Assembly: GCA_026985075.1 (NCBI GenBank)
Contig: JALSQX010000004.1
Span: 1 to 64,000 of the forward strand
DNA: 64,000 nt
Reading direction: 5' to 3'
Source: Blastocatellia bacterium
GTDB lineage: Bacteria > Acidobacteriota > Blastocatellia > HR10 > J050
In this document: one piece after another, positions 26,040-34,298 of the stretch
Layout of the letters: each line of letters starts with the position of its first letter
How positions within the stretch are numbered: position 1 is the stretch's first letter
Notes under the pieces: generated by a model
Told to the model about the DNA's origin: nothing
The model's input: only the letters and a program-made list of their open reading frames with translations
Databases searched by the model: none
Program-made: the position numbers and the translations under genes

Positions 26040-26208
26040 CGGGGAGGCCGCTTTCGTTGAGATCTCTCCTGACCGCCAAGGTGGCCGGCAAAGTATCTGG
26101 CGTCCTGGGCGTTCCCCGGGATGTCGCTCGATCCACGCCTTCACCGTTCGGAAATGGGAGTGGAGGGCGGCCGGGCGCGGGTTAGGCATTCGCTTTGACC
26201 GATGTCGC

Positions 26209-26700
26209 TCAGGAGATCCAGAGGAGCTTATCCTGTTTGACGATCCAGCGGCCGTGTTGGCGCACGACGCGATAGAGATTGCCCGAGGCGCTGGTTCCCG
26301 CTTCGTAATACCCGCCCTCAACTTCGACCTCATCGTCGCTCACCCAGCGGATGGTGGTGATCCAGAAGATGAGCCCCTTTTCGCCGGTCGCTTTGTCGGT
26401 CACGCCCTGGTGGGGGGAGACCTCGCATTGGGAGACCTTTTTCACCGGCGGGATGTGATCCCGGAACCGTTTCATGAACCCGTCGGGAGGATCTCGATAG
26501 GCTCCCGGCCGACCGAATGAGAGGCAGTACACATCCGCTTGTTGCTGTAAGCCGGAGTGATTGTGTTGGAATTGGTAGCGAAAGACGGCTTCTCTGATGT
26601 CATTTTCTGCATCGGACCGAGAGATCCGGGTGGCCGTCGAGTTTTGACAACCGGCCGGAGTGAACATCCACAACGTGCAGAGGATCAGGATCATCTTCAT
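26209..26700 (-). CDS. Lipoprotein of unknown function
   Basis: The 163-residue product has a clear lipoprotein signal: MKMILILCTLWMFTPAGC, with lipobox P-A-G-C and acylated Cys18. The mature part starts with a helix ('RSDAENDIREAVFRYQFQHN') and ends in a small beta-rich domain ('GNLYRVVRQHGRWIVKQ') resembling the NTF2-like/DUF4440 style of secreted domains with a 'R-x-G-R-W-x-V' strand. Function is unknown. GAGGAGGTTT precedes the ATG. Sua5 lies 25 bases away in the same direction upstream, so it may be the last gene of a purE-sua5 transcript. Confidence 0.75.
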   Translation of the reverse strand: MKMILILCTLWMFTPAGCQNSTATRISRSDAENDIREAVFRYQFQHNHSGLQQQADVYCLSFGRPGAYRDPPDGFMKRFRDHIPPVKKVSQCEVSPHQGVTDKATGEKGLIFWITTIRWVSDDEVEVEGGYYEAGTSASGNLYRVVRQHGRWIVKQDKLLWIS

Positions 26701-26725
26701 AAACCTCCTCGCGGGAGAGCATTGA

Positions 26726-27712
26726 TCATCGCCGTCCTTCCGGTCGGGCGTGACGTCCTGCCGCCTTGGAGAGCCGGTTCATGATGGCTCGACCCAATCC
26801 CACTTCGGGCACCGGTTCAGCGACGATCAAGTCCAAGCCGGCTTTATCCAAACGATGGAGGCAGGAGAAGAATCTGGCCGCCGCTTCCCGGAGATCTCCT
26901 TTTTCGGAGAGCACCTCCACCAGAGTGAAGGGCCCGGTTCGATCCGGTCTCCTGAAAGCGAGGAGCCCGATTTTCTTACCGGTCTCGACGGGCCACTCGT
27001 TTGCCGTGAGAATATGAATCGGCGTTCGCGGAGCGTAGTGGTGGGGGAGTTGTCCCGGAGATTGCGGCTCGTCGACGTCACCGGTGACCATGCGGACCTC
27101 CCCGATGGCGCGTTCGATCTCCTCGACCGGCAATCCTCCCGGCCTCAGCACGGTGGCCTCCGGCTGCGTCACATCGAGGACCGTCGATTCCACGCCGATG
27201 GGACAGGGGCCGCCATCGAGGATGAGATCGACCTTGTCGCCCAGATACTCGGCCACGTGTTCGGCGCTGGTGGGGCTGAGATACCCGAAGGGATTGGCGC
27301 TGGGAGCGGCGATGGGCGTGCGCGATTGTTCGATGAGCATCAAGGCGACGGGATGAGCGGGCATGCGGACGGCGACCGTCGGCAAGCCCGCCGTGACGAT
27401 ATCGGGTACGACGTCTCTCTTGGGCAAAACGAGCGTCAGCGGCCCGGGCCAGAATCGGTCGATGAGTGTTTGCGCGCGATCGCTCACCGCGGTGCACAAT
27501 GCATCCACCATCTTTTTCTCGGCGACGTGCACGATGAGAGGGTCGAATTGCGGCCGATCTTTCACTTCAAAAATGCGGGCCACCGCCAGAGCATTGAAGG
27601 CGTCGGCGCCGAGACCGTATACCGTCTCGGTAGGGAAGGCCACCAGTCCACCCGAACGAATGATCTCCGCACCGCGGGCGATGGCTTCGCTTGTGGCTGT
27701 GACCAGATTCAT
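26726..27712 (-). CDS. sua5: Threonylcarbamoyl-AMP synthase, long Sua5 type
   Basis: The product has 328 residues from ATG 27712 (GTG 27736 is an alternative). The YrdC domain is clear: 'GGLVAFPTETVYGLGADAFN', 'KDRPQFDPLIVHV', 'FWPGPLTLVLPK' and 'AAPSANPFGYLSPTSAEHV' with the basic residues that bind ATP and tRNA-modification intermediates. A C-terminal Sua5 domain begins with 'PGQLPHHYAPRTPIHIL', where the short TsaC form ends earlier. The enzyme makes threonylcarbamoyl-adenylate from Thr, bicarbonate and ATP for the t6A37 modification of ANN-decoding tRNAs. It follows purE on the same strand at 91 bases. Confidence 0.93.
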   Translation of the reverse strand: MNLVTATSEAIARGAEIIRSGGLVAFPTETVYGLGADAFNALAVARIFEVKDRPQFDPLIVHVAEKKMVDALCTAVSDRAQTLIDRFWPGPLTLVLPKRDVVPDIVTAGLPTVAVRMPAHPVALMLIEQSRTPIAAPSANPFGYLSPTSAEHVAEYLGDKVDLILDGGPCPIGVESTVLDVTQPEATVLRPGGLPVEEIERAIGEVRMVTGDVDEPQSPGQLPHHYAPRTPIHILTANEWPVETGKKIGLLAFRRPDRTGPFTLVEVLSEKGDLREAAARFFSCLHRLDKAGLDLIVAEPVPEVGLGRAIMNRLSKAAGRHARPEGRR

Positions 27713-27803
27713 GATGCGTCGGATACCGGTCCTCACCTATGGGCGTTACGTCGTGCTCATCCCTCCGGTGGGCGGCGCTCATACCCGTCGAGTGATTCGC
27801 CCA

Positions 27804-28289
27804 TCAGGCGCTCTCCTGCTGGCGTTGCACCTCGCGATCGTCGCGATCGATCTCCTCACGCTTTTGGGCCTGGTAGCTTCTGATCCGTTGATCGAGCGCC
27901 CGATCGGAGAGGGCGAGAATCTTGGCTGCCGCCAATGCGGCCTGTTCTGGCTCGAGGACGACCAGTGGAGCGACCCCCGAAGGCATTCTCAAGTTCGAGA
28001 AGATATCGGCGCCACCGAACTTATTGCTGTAGGGAGGACAAGCCAGGACCGGCTTGCTCGTCTGCGCATCGACGAATCCGCTCAAGGCATTACTTCGACC
28101 AGCCGCCGTGATGAAGACGACATCCGCTCGATCATACTCTTTGACGATCTCCAGAACCTTGAGCGGCGACTTGTGGGCCGACGCCACTCTCAACACGTGC
28201 TCGACGCCCAGGCGATCGAGCGCGCGTGAAATCTTTTGACAGTGTTCCAGGTCGCTCTTCGAACCCATGATGATCACGACTGTTGCCAT
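27804..28289 (-). CDS. purE: Phosphoribosylaminoimidazole carboxylase PurE, class II type
   Basis: ATG 28289 with GGAGAGG upstream starts a 161-residue protein. 'VVIIMGSKSDLEHCQKI' and 'VASAHKSP' are the shared PurE motifs. The active loop reads 'AAGRSNALSGFVDA' followed by 'KPVLACPPYSNKFGGADIF' and 'RMPSGVAPLVVLEP', which match the class II (animal PAICS-like) form. Class I has G-G-A-A-H-L-P-G at that loop. Class II enzymes carboxylate AIR directly with CO2 and need no PurK. No purK or purC is adjacent. The extended charged tail (QKREEIDRDDREVQR) is not part of the core fold. Confidence 0.9.
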   Translation of the reverse strand: MATVVIIMGSKSDLEHCQKISRALDRLGVEHVLRVASAHKSPLKVLEIVKEYDRADVVFITAAGRSNALSGFVDAQTSKPVLACPPYSNKFGGADIFSNLRMPSGVAPLVVLEPEQAALAAAKILALSDRALDQRIRSYQAQKREEIDRDDREVQRQQESA

Positions 28290-28415
28290 GCTGTCCTCTC
28301 CGACATCGACGGCGAATCCCGGCATCGAGATCGCCTGAGAACATCAAAGTCTCGACCCTGACCGAGGGCGCTTCGAGGCGCTGTGGCCGGGATGGCGTGA
28401 TGAGAGGGTGGTTCC

Positions 28416-30176
28416 TCAATCGCCCATCGTTCCCGACGCTCCTGTGGCTTCGGCGGCCAGCGTCGCCCTCAGATGGAAAAAGTATCGCGCCGTCATGATC
28501 ACCACGCCCACCGCCAGAAAGAGGAGCAGAGCATCGGTGAAAGAGAGCACCCAGTTTCGCCCGGTGAGGTTGCGCCACAGAAGGCTGCTCAGCGACGTCA
28601 CCGTCGTGACGACCATGAATCCCGCCGGGAGAGCAGCGAACCAGGCCTTGCGCGCCTTCTGGACCAACCACGCCGTGACGGCGATGAGCGCGAGCGCGGC
28701 CATCAACTGATTGGCCGAACCGAACACGGGCCAGATCGCTTGATAGCCGTTAGTGAAACTCAAGAAGGCGATCAGGCCAATGACCAGGCCGGTGTTGAAG
28801 AATCGATTTCTCAACCAGGCTGGTCCACCTGGCAACAGCGCTGCCCACAACTCTTCGAACAGATAGCGCGTCAACCGCACGATGGTATCCACAGTGGTGA
28901 GCAAGAATCCTCCCAGCATGAGGATGCCAAAGATCGTGCCATAGACGGTAGGAAGACCCACGTGATCGAGCGTCTTGCCGACGCCCAGCGCGAAGGCCAG
29001 GGGGGCGTTCCCTTCCTCCCACACGATGGTCTTGTACTGGCTGAATCCCAGGCCGCCGACGATGACCAGCGTGACGCAAATGCCGAGCAGCGCTTCCATC
29101 AACATACCGCCGTAGCCGATGAGCGGCGCGTGCTTTTCCGAGGCGATCTGCTTGGACGTCGTCCCACTGGCAATGAGCGAATGGGCGCCCGAGCAGGCAC
29201 CGCAGGCGATGGTGATGAACAGGAAAGGCCACACCCATCCCAAAGCGCCGATGCTCTCAGCATTCACATAGAAGGCGGGAGCGTCAATGTGCACCCCTTT
29301 CAATCCGCTGCCGATGATCCCCAGCACCATGGCCAGCAGACCGAGATAGAGAAGATGCACGTTGACGAAATCGCGCGGCTGCAGGATGATCCACACCGGC
29401 ACCCATGAGGCGAAGAAGGCGTAAACGCAAACGATGCCCATCCAGGCGTTGGCGCTCAGCGAGAGGGGATAGGCGAACCCCAAAGCCACCGATCCACCGC
29501 ACAATCCCAGGGCGAGCAGGCTCATCATCCAGACTTTCAGGTTGCGCTTGTAGAGCAAATAGCCGAACAGCGGAGCCAGTAACGTCACCAGGACCACCGA
29601 CGTGGCCGCTACGCCGCCAATATGAACGTGAAGTCGCTCGTCTTTGACCACCGTCTTGAGGATCGTCTGCTCGGGAGACAACCCCAATTCCTTCAGCGGG
29701 TACGTCGAGGTCAGCGCTTGAGCAGCCATGAGGTCCAAGAAGGCGGCCGAGACGAGCAGACAGAGCAGGATGGCGAACGAGACGAAGAAAATGAACCCCG
29801 TCTTCCCCAGCGTTCGCCGCGCCACTTCGGCGATGGAGCGGCCTCCCTCGCGGACGCTCACAAACAGAGCCATGAAATCGTGAACGGCACCGATGAAGAT
29901 GACGCCCAGAATGATCCATAACCAGGTCGGCACGTATCCATAAAACACGGCCAGCGTCGGCCCCACGATGGGACCGGCGGCGGCGATCGATGCGAAGTGA
30001 TGTCCGAACAGGACCGGGGCTTTCGCCGGAACGTAATCGACGCCATCGTTGATTCTCATCGCTGGCGTTGGCCGTGCGGGATCGACGCCGGCCAGCTTGG
30101 CGACATACCGGCCATAAAATCGGTATCCTCCCAGGAGCGCTAAGACTGAGAGTGCCATGAGCCATCCGATGTTCAT
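28416..30176 (-). CDS. cstA: Carbon starvation protein A (peptide/pyruvate transporter)
   Basis: A 586-residue inner-membrane protein with about 15-17 hydrophobic segments. 'YRFYGRYVAKLAGVDPARPTP' near residue 20 and 'VLFGHHFASIAAAGPIVGPT' near residue 60 are hallmark motifs of CstA. 'ACGACSGAHSLIASGTTSKQ' in the middle is also conserved. CstA-family proteins take up peptides or pyruvate and are induced on carbon limitation. ATG 30176 was chosen because GAGGTGG lies 7 bases upstream; GTG 30185 would overlap it. The usual small partner YjiX is not seen next to it. Confidence 0.93.
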   Translation of the reverse strand: MNIGWLMALSVLALLGGYRFYGRYVAKLAGVDPARPTPAMRINDGVDYVPAKAPVLFGHHFASIAAAGPIVGPTLAVFYGYVPTWLWIILGVIFIGAVHDFMALFVSVREGGRSIAEVARRTLGKTGFIFFVSFAILLCLLVSAAFLDLMAAQALTSTYPLKELGLSPEQTILKTVVKDERLHVHIGGVAATSVVLVTLLAPLFGYLLYKRNLKVWMMSLLALGLCGGSVALGFAYPLSLSANAWMGIVCVYAFFASWVPVWIILQPRDFVNVHLLYLGLLAMVLGIIGSGLKGVHIDAPAFYVNAESIGALGWVWPFLFITIACGACSGAHSLIASGTTSKQIASEKHAPLIGYGGMLMEALLGICVTLVIVGGLGFSQYKTIVWEEGNAPLAFALGVGKTLDHVGLPTVYGTIFGILMLGGFLLTTVDTIVRLTRYLFEELWAALLPGGPAWLRNRFFNTGLVIGLIAFLSFTNGYQAIWPVFGSANQLMAALALIAVTAWLVQKARKAWFAALPAGFMVVTTVTSLSSLLWRNLTGRNWVLSFTDALLLFLAVGVVIMTARYFFHLRATLAAEATGASGTMGD

Positions 30177-30313
30177 AAGACCCACCTCATCTCGCCATCA
30201 ATGTTGACAGACAATGATAAATCCAGCCCACGAGATGCACAACTGCGACCGGGCGGCGCCTTCTCCTGACGCGATGGGGAGATTCCGGGCCGATGGCCAC
30301 ATCGAGCGACAGC

Positions 30314-30727
30314 TCAGAACTCCCGCTTCAGAATCGTCTTTTCGATGGAAATCTTGCCCGATCCTAAAAGCATGAGCGCCAGGGCTCCCACCAGCAAGGA
30401 CAGGGGGAACTCATATCCACCACGCCCGGTGAGCCCATGCGGGAGGTGAACCTTCAAGATGGCTACGGCCATATCGATGAAGATCAGCGCGGCGGCATAG
30501 CGCGTGAACAGGCCGATGAGAATCAACACGCCGCCGAAAAACTCCACGACAGCGAGCACGACGGCGAAGAAGCCGGGCCAGGGGAAACCCAGACCAGTCA
30601 GCATCTTCTCGACATTATCGAGCCCCCCGAAGAGCTTCGGCTGACCATGGGCGATGAAAATCAGTCCGATGACCAGCCGGAGAAAGACCGGAGCCCAGTC
30701 GCTGTATCTGCTCAGATGCTTCAACAT
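30314..30727 (-). CDS. DoxX family membrane protein
   Basis: The 137-residue product has four predicted transmembrane helices. The opening 'APVFLRLVIGLIFIAHGQPKLFGG' and 'GGVLILIGLFTRYAAALIFIDM' are typical of DoxX/YphA proteins, whose name comes from an archaeal quinol oxidase subunit. In bacteria related proteins are linked to oxidative-stress membrane complexes. AAGGGAGG precedes the ATG. It lies 128 bases downstream-side of cstA in the same direction, but no shared function is apparent. Confidence 0.88.
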   Translation of the reverse strand: MLKHLSRYSDWAPVFLRLVIGLIFIAHGQPKLFGGLDNVEKMLTGLGFPWPGFFAVVLAVVEFFGGVLILIGLFTRYAAALIFIDMAVAILKVHLPHGLTGRGGYEFPLSLLVGALALMLLGSGKISIEKTILKREF

Positions 30728-30796
30728 CGTCAGTTGCCTCCCTTGGAGTTCGGGCCGTTTCGGCCACCTCCACCGTAGCGGTTTTCGAGCGCGCTG

Positions 30797-33475
30797 TCAA
30801 TGGGATTTTGAGCGACCCGAAGTCGACTGGGTGAAGCGGAGCACGATGGTCTTCCGCGCGTACTCGTCAGATGGGGTGCCGGTGAAGCGCACGCGGAGAT
30901 GGAGGCGATGGCCGTCGCGGGCGATGATCTCGGCACCGACCACTTCGCGGAGCGAACGCGGCGTGGAGACCATCAGGTGATACGTGGCGCCCATTCGTCC
31001 TTCCACCACGACCCCCATCGTTGATGGTTCCCAGCTCGTGCGCAGAATCTTCAATCGTCGCGTCCGTTCGCCCAGTTGAGCTGGGGTGAATGGAACGATG
31101 AGTTCCGTGCCCGGCGCAAACTCGATGTCAATGTGGGTTGTTTGGACGAACTGGACGCGCAGGCGTCCGATTTGATCTTCCCGCCCCCGATCGATCTCCA
31201 GGGGCACCGGACGGCCATTGACGCGGGCTCCTTTCACTCGGGCATCGAGGGGGAAAGAAGGGCGAAAGTCGAGCGTGAGAGGAATGCGGTCTCCCCGCCG
31301 GGTGACGTCTAATGTCACGTGATGAGAGCGCCGCCGCCACTGGAGATCCAGCCGAGCCTCGCCGAGACGAAGGTTCCGCACGACGACCTCATCCCAATCG
31401 GCGGGCCATTGCGGGGCGAAGACGAGCCGTCGGTCCGGGGCATTCCACTCTACCCCCAATAGTCCGCGGATCACAGGCGCGATGATCATCGCCGAGGACC
31501 ACACCTGATCGAAGCTGCTGAAATCGAACGAACGATACCGGTCCCCGGAGAGCAACTCGGTGTGGGCCCCCAGCGCCTCGTCGTAGGTGAGCTGAGCATT
31601 CGACATGAGCAGCTCGTATCCGGCCAGCGGGCGCCGATAACGGTAGCAGGCCATAGCCGCCCAGCCGGTGAACAGCGGCCAGACGCTCCCATGGTGATAG
31701 CTGAGGGGATCATAGAGAGCGCTTCGGTTACTCAACAGGCGCGCTCCCCAGTCGGTGGCCAGGGCAGCAGAAGCGATGTGCTCCAGCATACGTGCGGCCC
31801 GCTGCTGGTCAAGCCATCCCCACCACATGGGTACGGCGGGCATGATGGTGACTTCTGAGATCATGGATTCCTTGGCGAGCGCGATCGTCTGGCCACCATT
31901 GAAGTTCGGGCCTTTCTGGCGTCGCCCGAAGGCATAGAATCCCCCATCCTCGTTCCAGAACAGGTGCTCGACGACGTCTCGGGCGCGCTCAGCCCGCCGA
32001 CGACAGGTGATCGCCAGTTGCCTCTCTCCCATGGCTTCGGCCAGACGCGCCATGGCTCGACCCGCTTGCATCCAGAGGCCTTGGAGGTAGATCTCTTCGT
32101 GAACGGGCAGCAGCCGCCCTCCTTCCACCCAGCCGTGACCCACGGCCGTGTTCTCGATCAATCCATTGCCATCGCTATCGGTCGAGGCGATGAACTGATA
32201 CGCTCTCCGGGCCGAAGGCCACATCTCCTTCAGGAATTCCAGATCGCCGCTCGCCCGGTAATACTCGTCGAGTGCGATGAGGTAGAGCGGAGTGGCATCG
32301 GCGGCCGCATAATAATAAGGAAAGGCCCCGGCCCAGTCGACGAAGCGGGCTGCTTGCGACAACTCGTGCATGATCTTCCCATCGGCGCGCTGGTGGGTCT
32401 TGAGGAACCGGAGCACCGTGCGAGCGAGATCCCAATCACCATAACTGGTGATGGCCAGCGTCGTCCACAGGGCGTCGCGGCCAAAAAACCAGGCGAAGCC
32501 CGGACGCAGCGTCTCGCCCGAATGGCGAAATCCGGCCACCAATCCCGCGCCGAGGAAGGGATTCTCGACATAGCCCTTATCAACGCGGACCTTAGCCCAT
32601 TCGAACGCGCGATCGAGCCGGTCATCGCCCGTGGTGATCTGTACCGTCTCTTCCCTCAACCGGCGATAGTGGGCCAGCGTCGCCTGATACGCCTGGGACA
32701 GGGAAGCGCGGAGCTCCGCATATGTGCGGCGGGCCGCGTCCAGGCCGCCGGTCGGGGCCCCGACGATGAGGATGGGGACGAACTCGTCCCGCCGGGCGAT
32801 CGCTGAGACGTCCAAAGTGAACCGCGCCCGGCGCGATTGACCTCCCTGCTCATCGGTGAGGGCGACCGCATCGGCTTGGGGAATGCCGATGAGGGCCGCA
32901 AACTGTTCCTCGGCATCGGTGAGCAGAAAAGAGGAGGTGCGGGCGTCGAACCTCATGCGGCTCGGTGCCGTCTCAGCCGGCCACATCAACTTCAGCTCGC
33001 GGCGGAATGAACCGATCAGTCGCAGCGGTTGCTGCGTGTCCACATCCAGGAGAATGACCACCGCCGGTCGGTCCAGAGGAGCGAACATGATCTCTCGCAC
33101 AGTGAACGCCGCGTGCGAGAAGGTTAAGATCGTGCATTCGGGTCTCACTGTGACGGTCGTCACAAGCTTTCGGGCTGGGATGCGCTGCCGCTCCCGGCCA
33201 TCGCCGCCGAGTTCGAAGGTCCATTGAAAATCGCTGAGGATCTTGAGCGGATACACCCACACCTCGCCAGTGCCGTCCTCCCGGCCGAGGAACGCGGCCC
33301 GCCGACCGATCACGTCCAGCGGCGCGAACGGCTGCGCCGGGCGGCTCAATTGAAGCCCGCCGCTCTCGAGGGGAAACCGCTTGACGCCTCGAGGCGATGA
33401 AGCGAGTACCTCCGCTGTGAATCCTGTCATGCCTGCCAACGTCAAAAATATCAGGAAGCATCGCGCTCGGTCCAT
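30797..33475 (-). CDS. Exported amylo-alpha-1,6-glucosidase-like (alpha/alpha6 barrel) glycosidase
   Basis: The start at ATG 33475 has GAGGTGG 6 bases upstream; the product has 892 residues with a signal peptide (CFLIFLTLAGMTGFTAEVLA). An N-terminal beta-sandwich domain (to about residue 270) is followed by an (alpha/alpha)6 barrel: 'FAWFFGRDALWTTLAITSYG', 'DWAGAFPYYYAAADATPLYL', 'DSDGNGLIENTAVGHGWVEG', 'EIYLQGLWMQAGRAMARL' and 'YHHGSVWPLFTGWAAMACYR'. These match the GDE/GH133- and GH15-like glucosidases; acidic residues in 'FGRDA' and 'EIYLQG' are candidate catalysts. A C-terminal beta domain follows. Export suggests action on external alpha-glucans, yet the substrate is uncertain. Confidence 0.85.
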   Translation of the reverse strand: MDRARCFLIFLTLAGMTGFTAEVLASSPRGVKRFPLESGGLQLSRPAQPFAPLDVIGRRAAFLGREDGTGEVWVYPLKILSDFQWTFELGGDGRERQRIPARKLVTTVTVRPECTILTFSHAAFTVREIMFAPLDRPAVVILLDVDTQQPLRLIGSFRRELKLMWPAETAPSRMRFDARTSSFLLTDAEEQFAALIGIPQADAVALTDEQGGQSRRARFTLDVSAIARRDEFVPILIVGAPTGGLDAARRTYAELRASLSQAYQATLAHYRRLREETVQITTGDDRLDRAFEWAKVRVDKGYVENPFLGAGLVAGFRHSGETLRPGFAWFFGRDALWTTLAITSYGDWDLARTVLRFLKTHQRADGKIMHELSQAARFVDWAGAFPYYYAAADATPLYLIALDEYYRASGDLEFLKEMWPSARRAYQFIASTDSDGNGLIENTAVGHGWVEGGRLLPVHEEIYLQGLWMQAGRAMARLAEAMGERQLAITCRRRAERARDVVEHLFWNEDGGFYAFGRRQKGPNFNGGQTIALAKESMISEVTIMPAVPMWWGWLDQQRAARMLEHIASAALATDWGARLLSNRSALYDPLSYHHGSVWPLFTGWAAMACYRYRRPLAGYELLMSNAQLTYDEALGAHTELLSGDRYRSFDFSSFDQVWSSAMIIAPVIRGLLGVEWNAPDRRLVFAPQWPADWDEVVVRNLRLGEARLDLQWRRRSHHVTLDVTRRGDRIPLTLDFRPSFPLDARVKGARVNGRPVPLEIDRGREDQIGRLRVQFVQTTHIDIEFAPGTELIVPFTPAQLGERTRRLKILRTSWEPSTMGVVVEGRMGATYHLMVSTPRSLREVVGAEIIARDGHRLHLRVRFTGTPSDEYARKTIVLRFTQSTSGRSKSH

Positions 33476-33758
33476 GAATCCCACCTCATCCTGTGCTCAG
33501 ACCTCCGTCACGAACAGAACCGTTTGACTTTTCAAAGGGTTAGCAACGAGGGAGGATCATATCACAGGTCGATTCGGAGGTCAAAGTGCCCCTCAGCTCC
33601 CCTCTCTCCGTCAGCCAGATCCGGGGGCGTGGGACCCGATGAGCTTGGACCTGAAGAGAGGGTGGGGAGTCATCGGTTATCATTCTAAGGGTAGCATAAT
33701 CAACAACTTATTCTCATGCCCCGGAGACGACCCGAATCTCCCCCGGACCTTCCCGCTC
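33476..33758. other. Intergenic region between divergent glycosidase and rpsO genes
   Basis: About 280 bases (360 counting the rpsO leader). It should hold promoters for both directions; only the rpsO one (33759-33787) is clear. I see no gene or structured leader element. Confidence 0.4.
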
Positions 33759-33787
33759 TTTACAATGGGGTCGCAATGTGCTATTTT
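33759..33787 (+). promoter_or_regulatory. rpsO: Promoter of rpsO
   Basis: TTTACA at 33759-33764 and TATTTT at 33782-33787 are 17 bases apart. Transcription would begin near 33794, leaving a leader of about 40 bases before GTG 33834. Confidence 0.65.
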
Positions 33788-33833
33788 TGTTGTGTTAATT
33801 AAGGAGCGAACGAAGCTGACGGAGAGAGAGTTT

Positions 33834-34103
33834 GTGGGGTTAAGCAAAGAGCTAAAGCAGCAAGTGATCGATCAGTACAAATTACATGAGACAGACACCG
33901 GTTCACCAGAGGTTCAGATTGCCCTGTTGACCTATCGCATTGCTCAGTTGACTGAGCATTTCAAGACGCACAAGAAAGACAACCATTCTCGGCGCGGGTT
34001 ATTGAAACTGGTCAGCCAGCGCCGACGGCTGTTGGATTACCTGAAGCGTCGCGATAGCGTACGGTATTACCAGTTGATCAGCCGGTTAGGATTGAGAAAA
34101 TAG
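33834..34103 (+). CDS. rpsO: 30S ribosomal protein S15
   Basis: The GTG start at 33834 follows GGAGAGAGAG and gives exactly 89 residues, the normal S15 length; a longer in-frame extension exists but is not S15-like. '[20 protein letters not shown]', '[19 protein letters not shown]' and '[17 protein letters not shown]' are diagnostic. S15 binds 16S rRNA helices h20-h22 early in 30S assembly and organises an intersubunit bridge. It precedes pnp, the almost universal rpsO-pnp arrangement, with two hairpins between. Confidence 0.97.
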   Translation: MGLSKELKQQVIDQYKLHETDTGSPEVQIALLTYRIAQLTEHFKTHKKDNHSRRGLLKLVSQRRRLLDYLKRRDSVRYYQLISRLGLRK

Positions 34104-34191
34104 CTCGCGGAGCAATATCAACCCGGAGCGACGGTGGAGAGCGGTTCCGGGGACAAACGAGCGTGAGTGGGCAGGTGAGCCCAGCAGACTC

Positions 34192-34215
34192 GTCCGCAGG
34201 AGGCGGACCTCTTTT
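34192..34215 (+). terminator. Hairpin after rpsO (terminator-like)
   Basis: GTCCGC (34192-34197) and GCGGAC (34203-34208) pair across a 5-base loop, followed by CTCTTTT. It may end part of the rpsO transcripts or act as a processing hairpin before pnp. Confidence 0.5.
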
Positions 34216-34236
34216 GAAAAATCGAGTGACTTGGGG

Positions 34237-34275
34237 AGCCACGACCGCCGCCAGAGGGTGTCGTGGCTTTCTTGT
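34237..34275 (+). terminator. Second hairpin before pnp (terminator-like)
   Basis: AGCCACGAC (34237-34245) pairs perfectly with GTCGTGGCT (34260-34268), followed by TTCTTGTT. In enteric bacteria a hairpin at the same place before pnp is an RNase III site used in PNPase autoregulation; either role fits here. Confidence 0.6.
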
Positions 34276-34298
34276 TATGACGCATGGAGGACATGAAG

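Noticed and set aside
25965-26333. Long minus-strand frame reaching from 26333 into the Cys leader
   Set aside because: It crosses the promoter at 26011-26039 and the end of a lipoprotein gene. Only the segment from ATG 25964 lies after the predicted transcription start.
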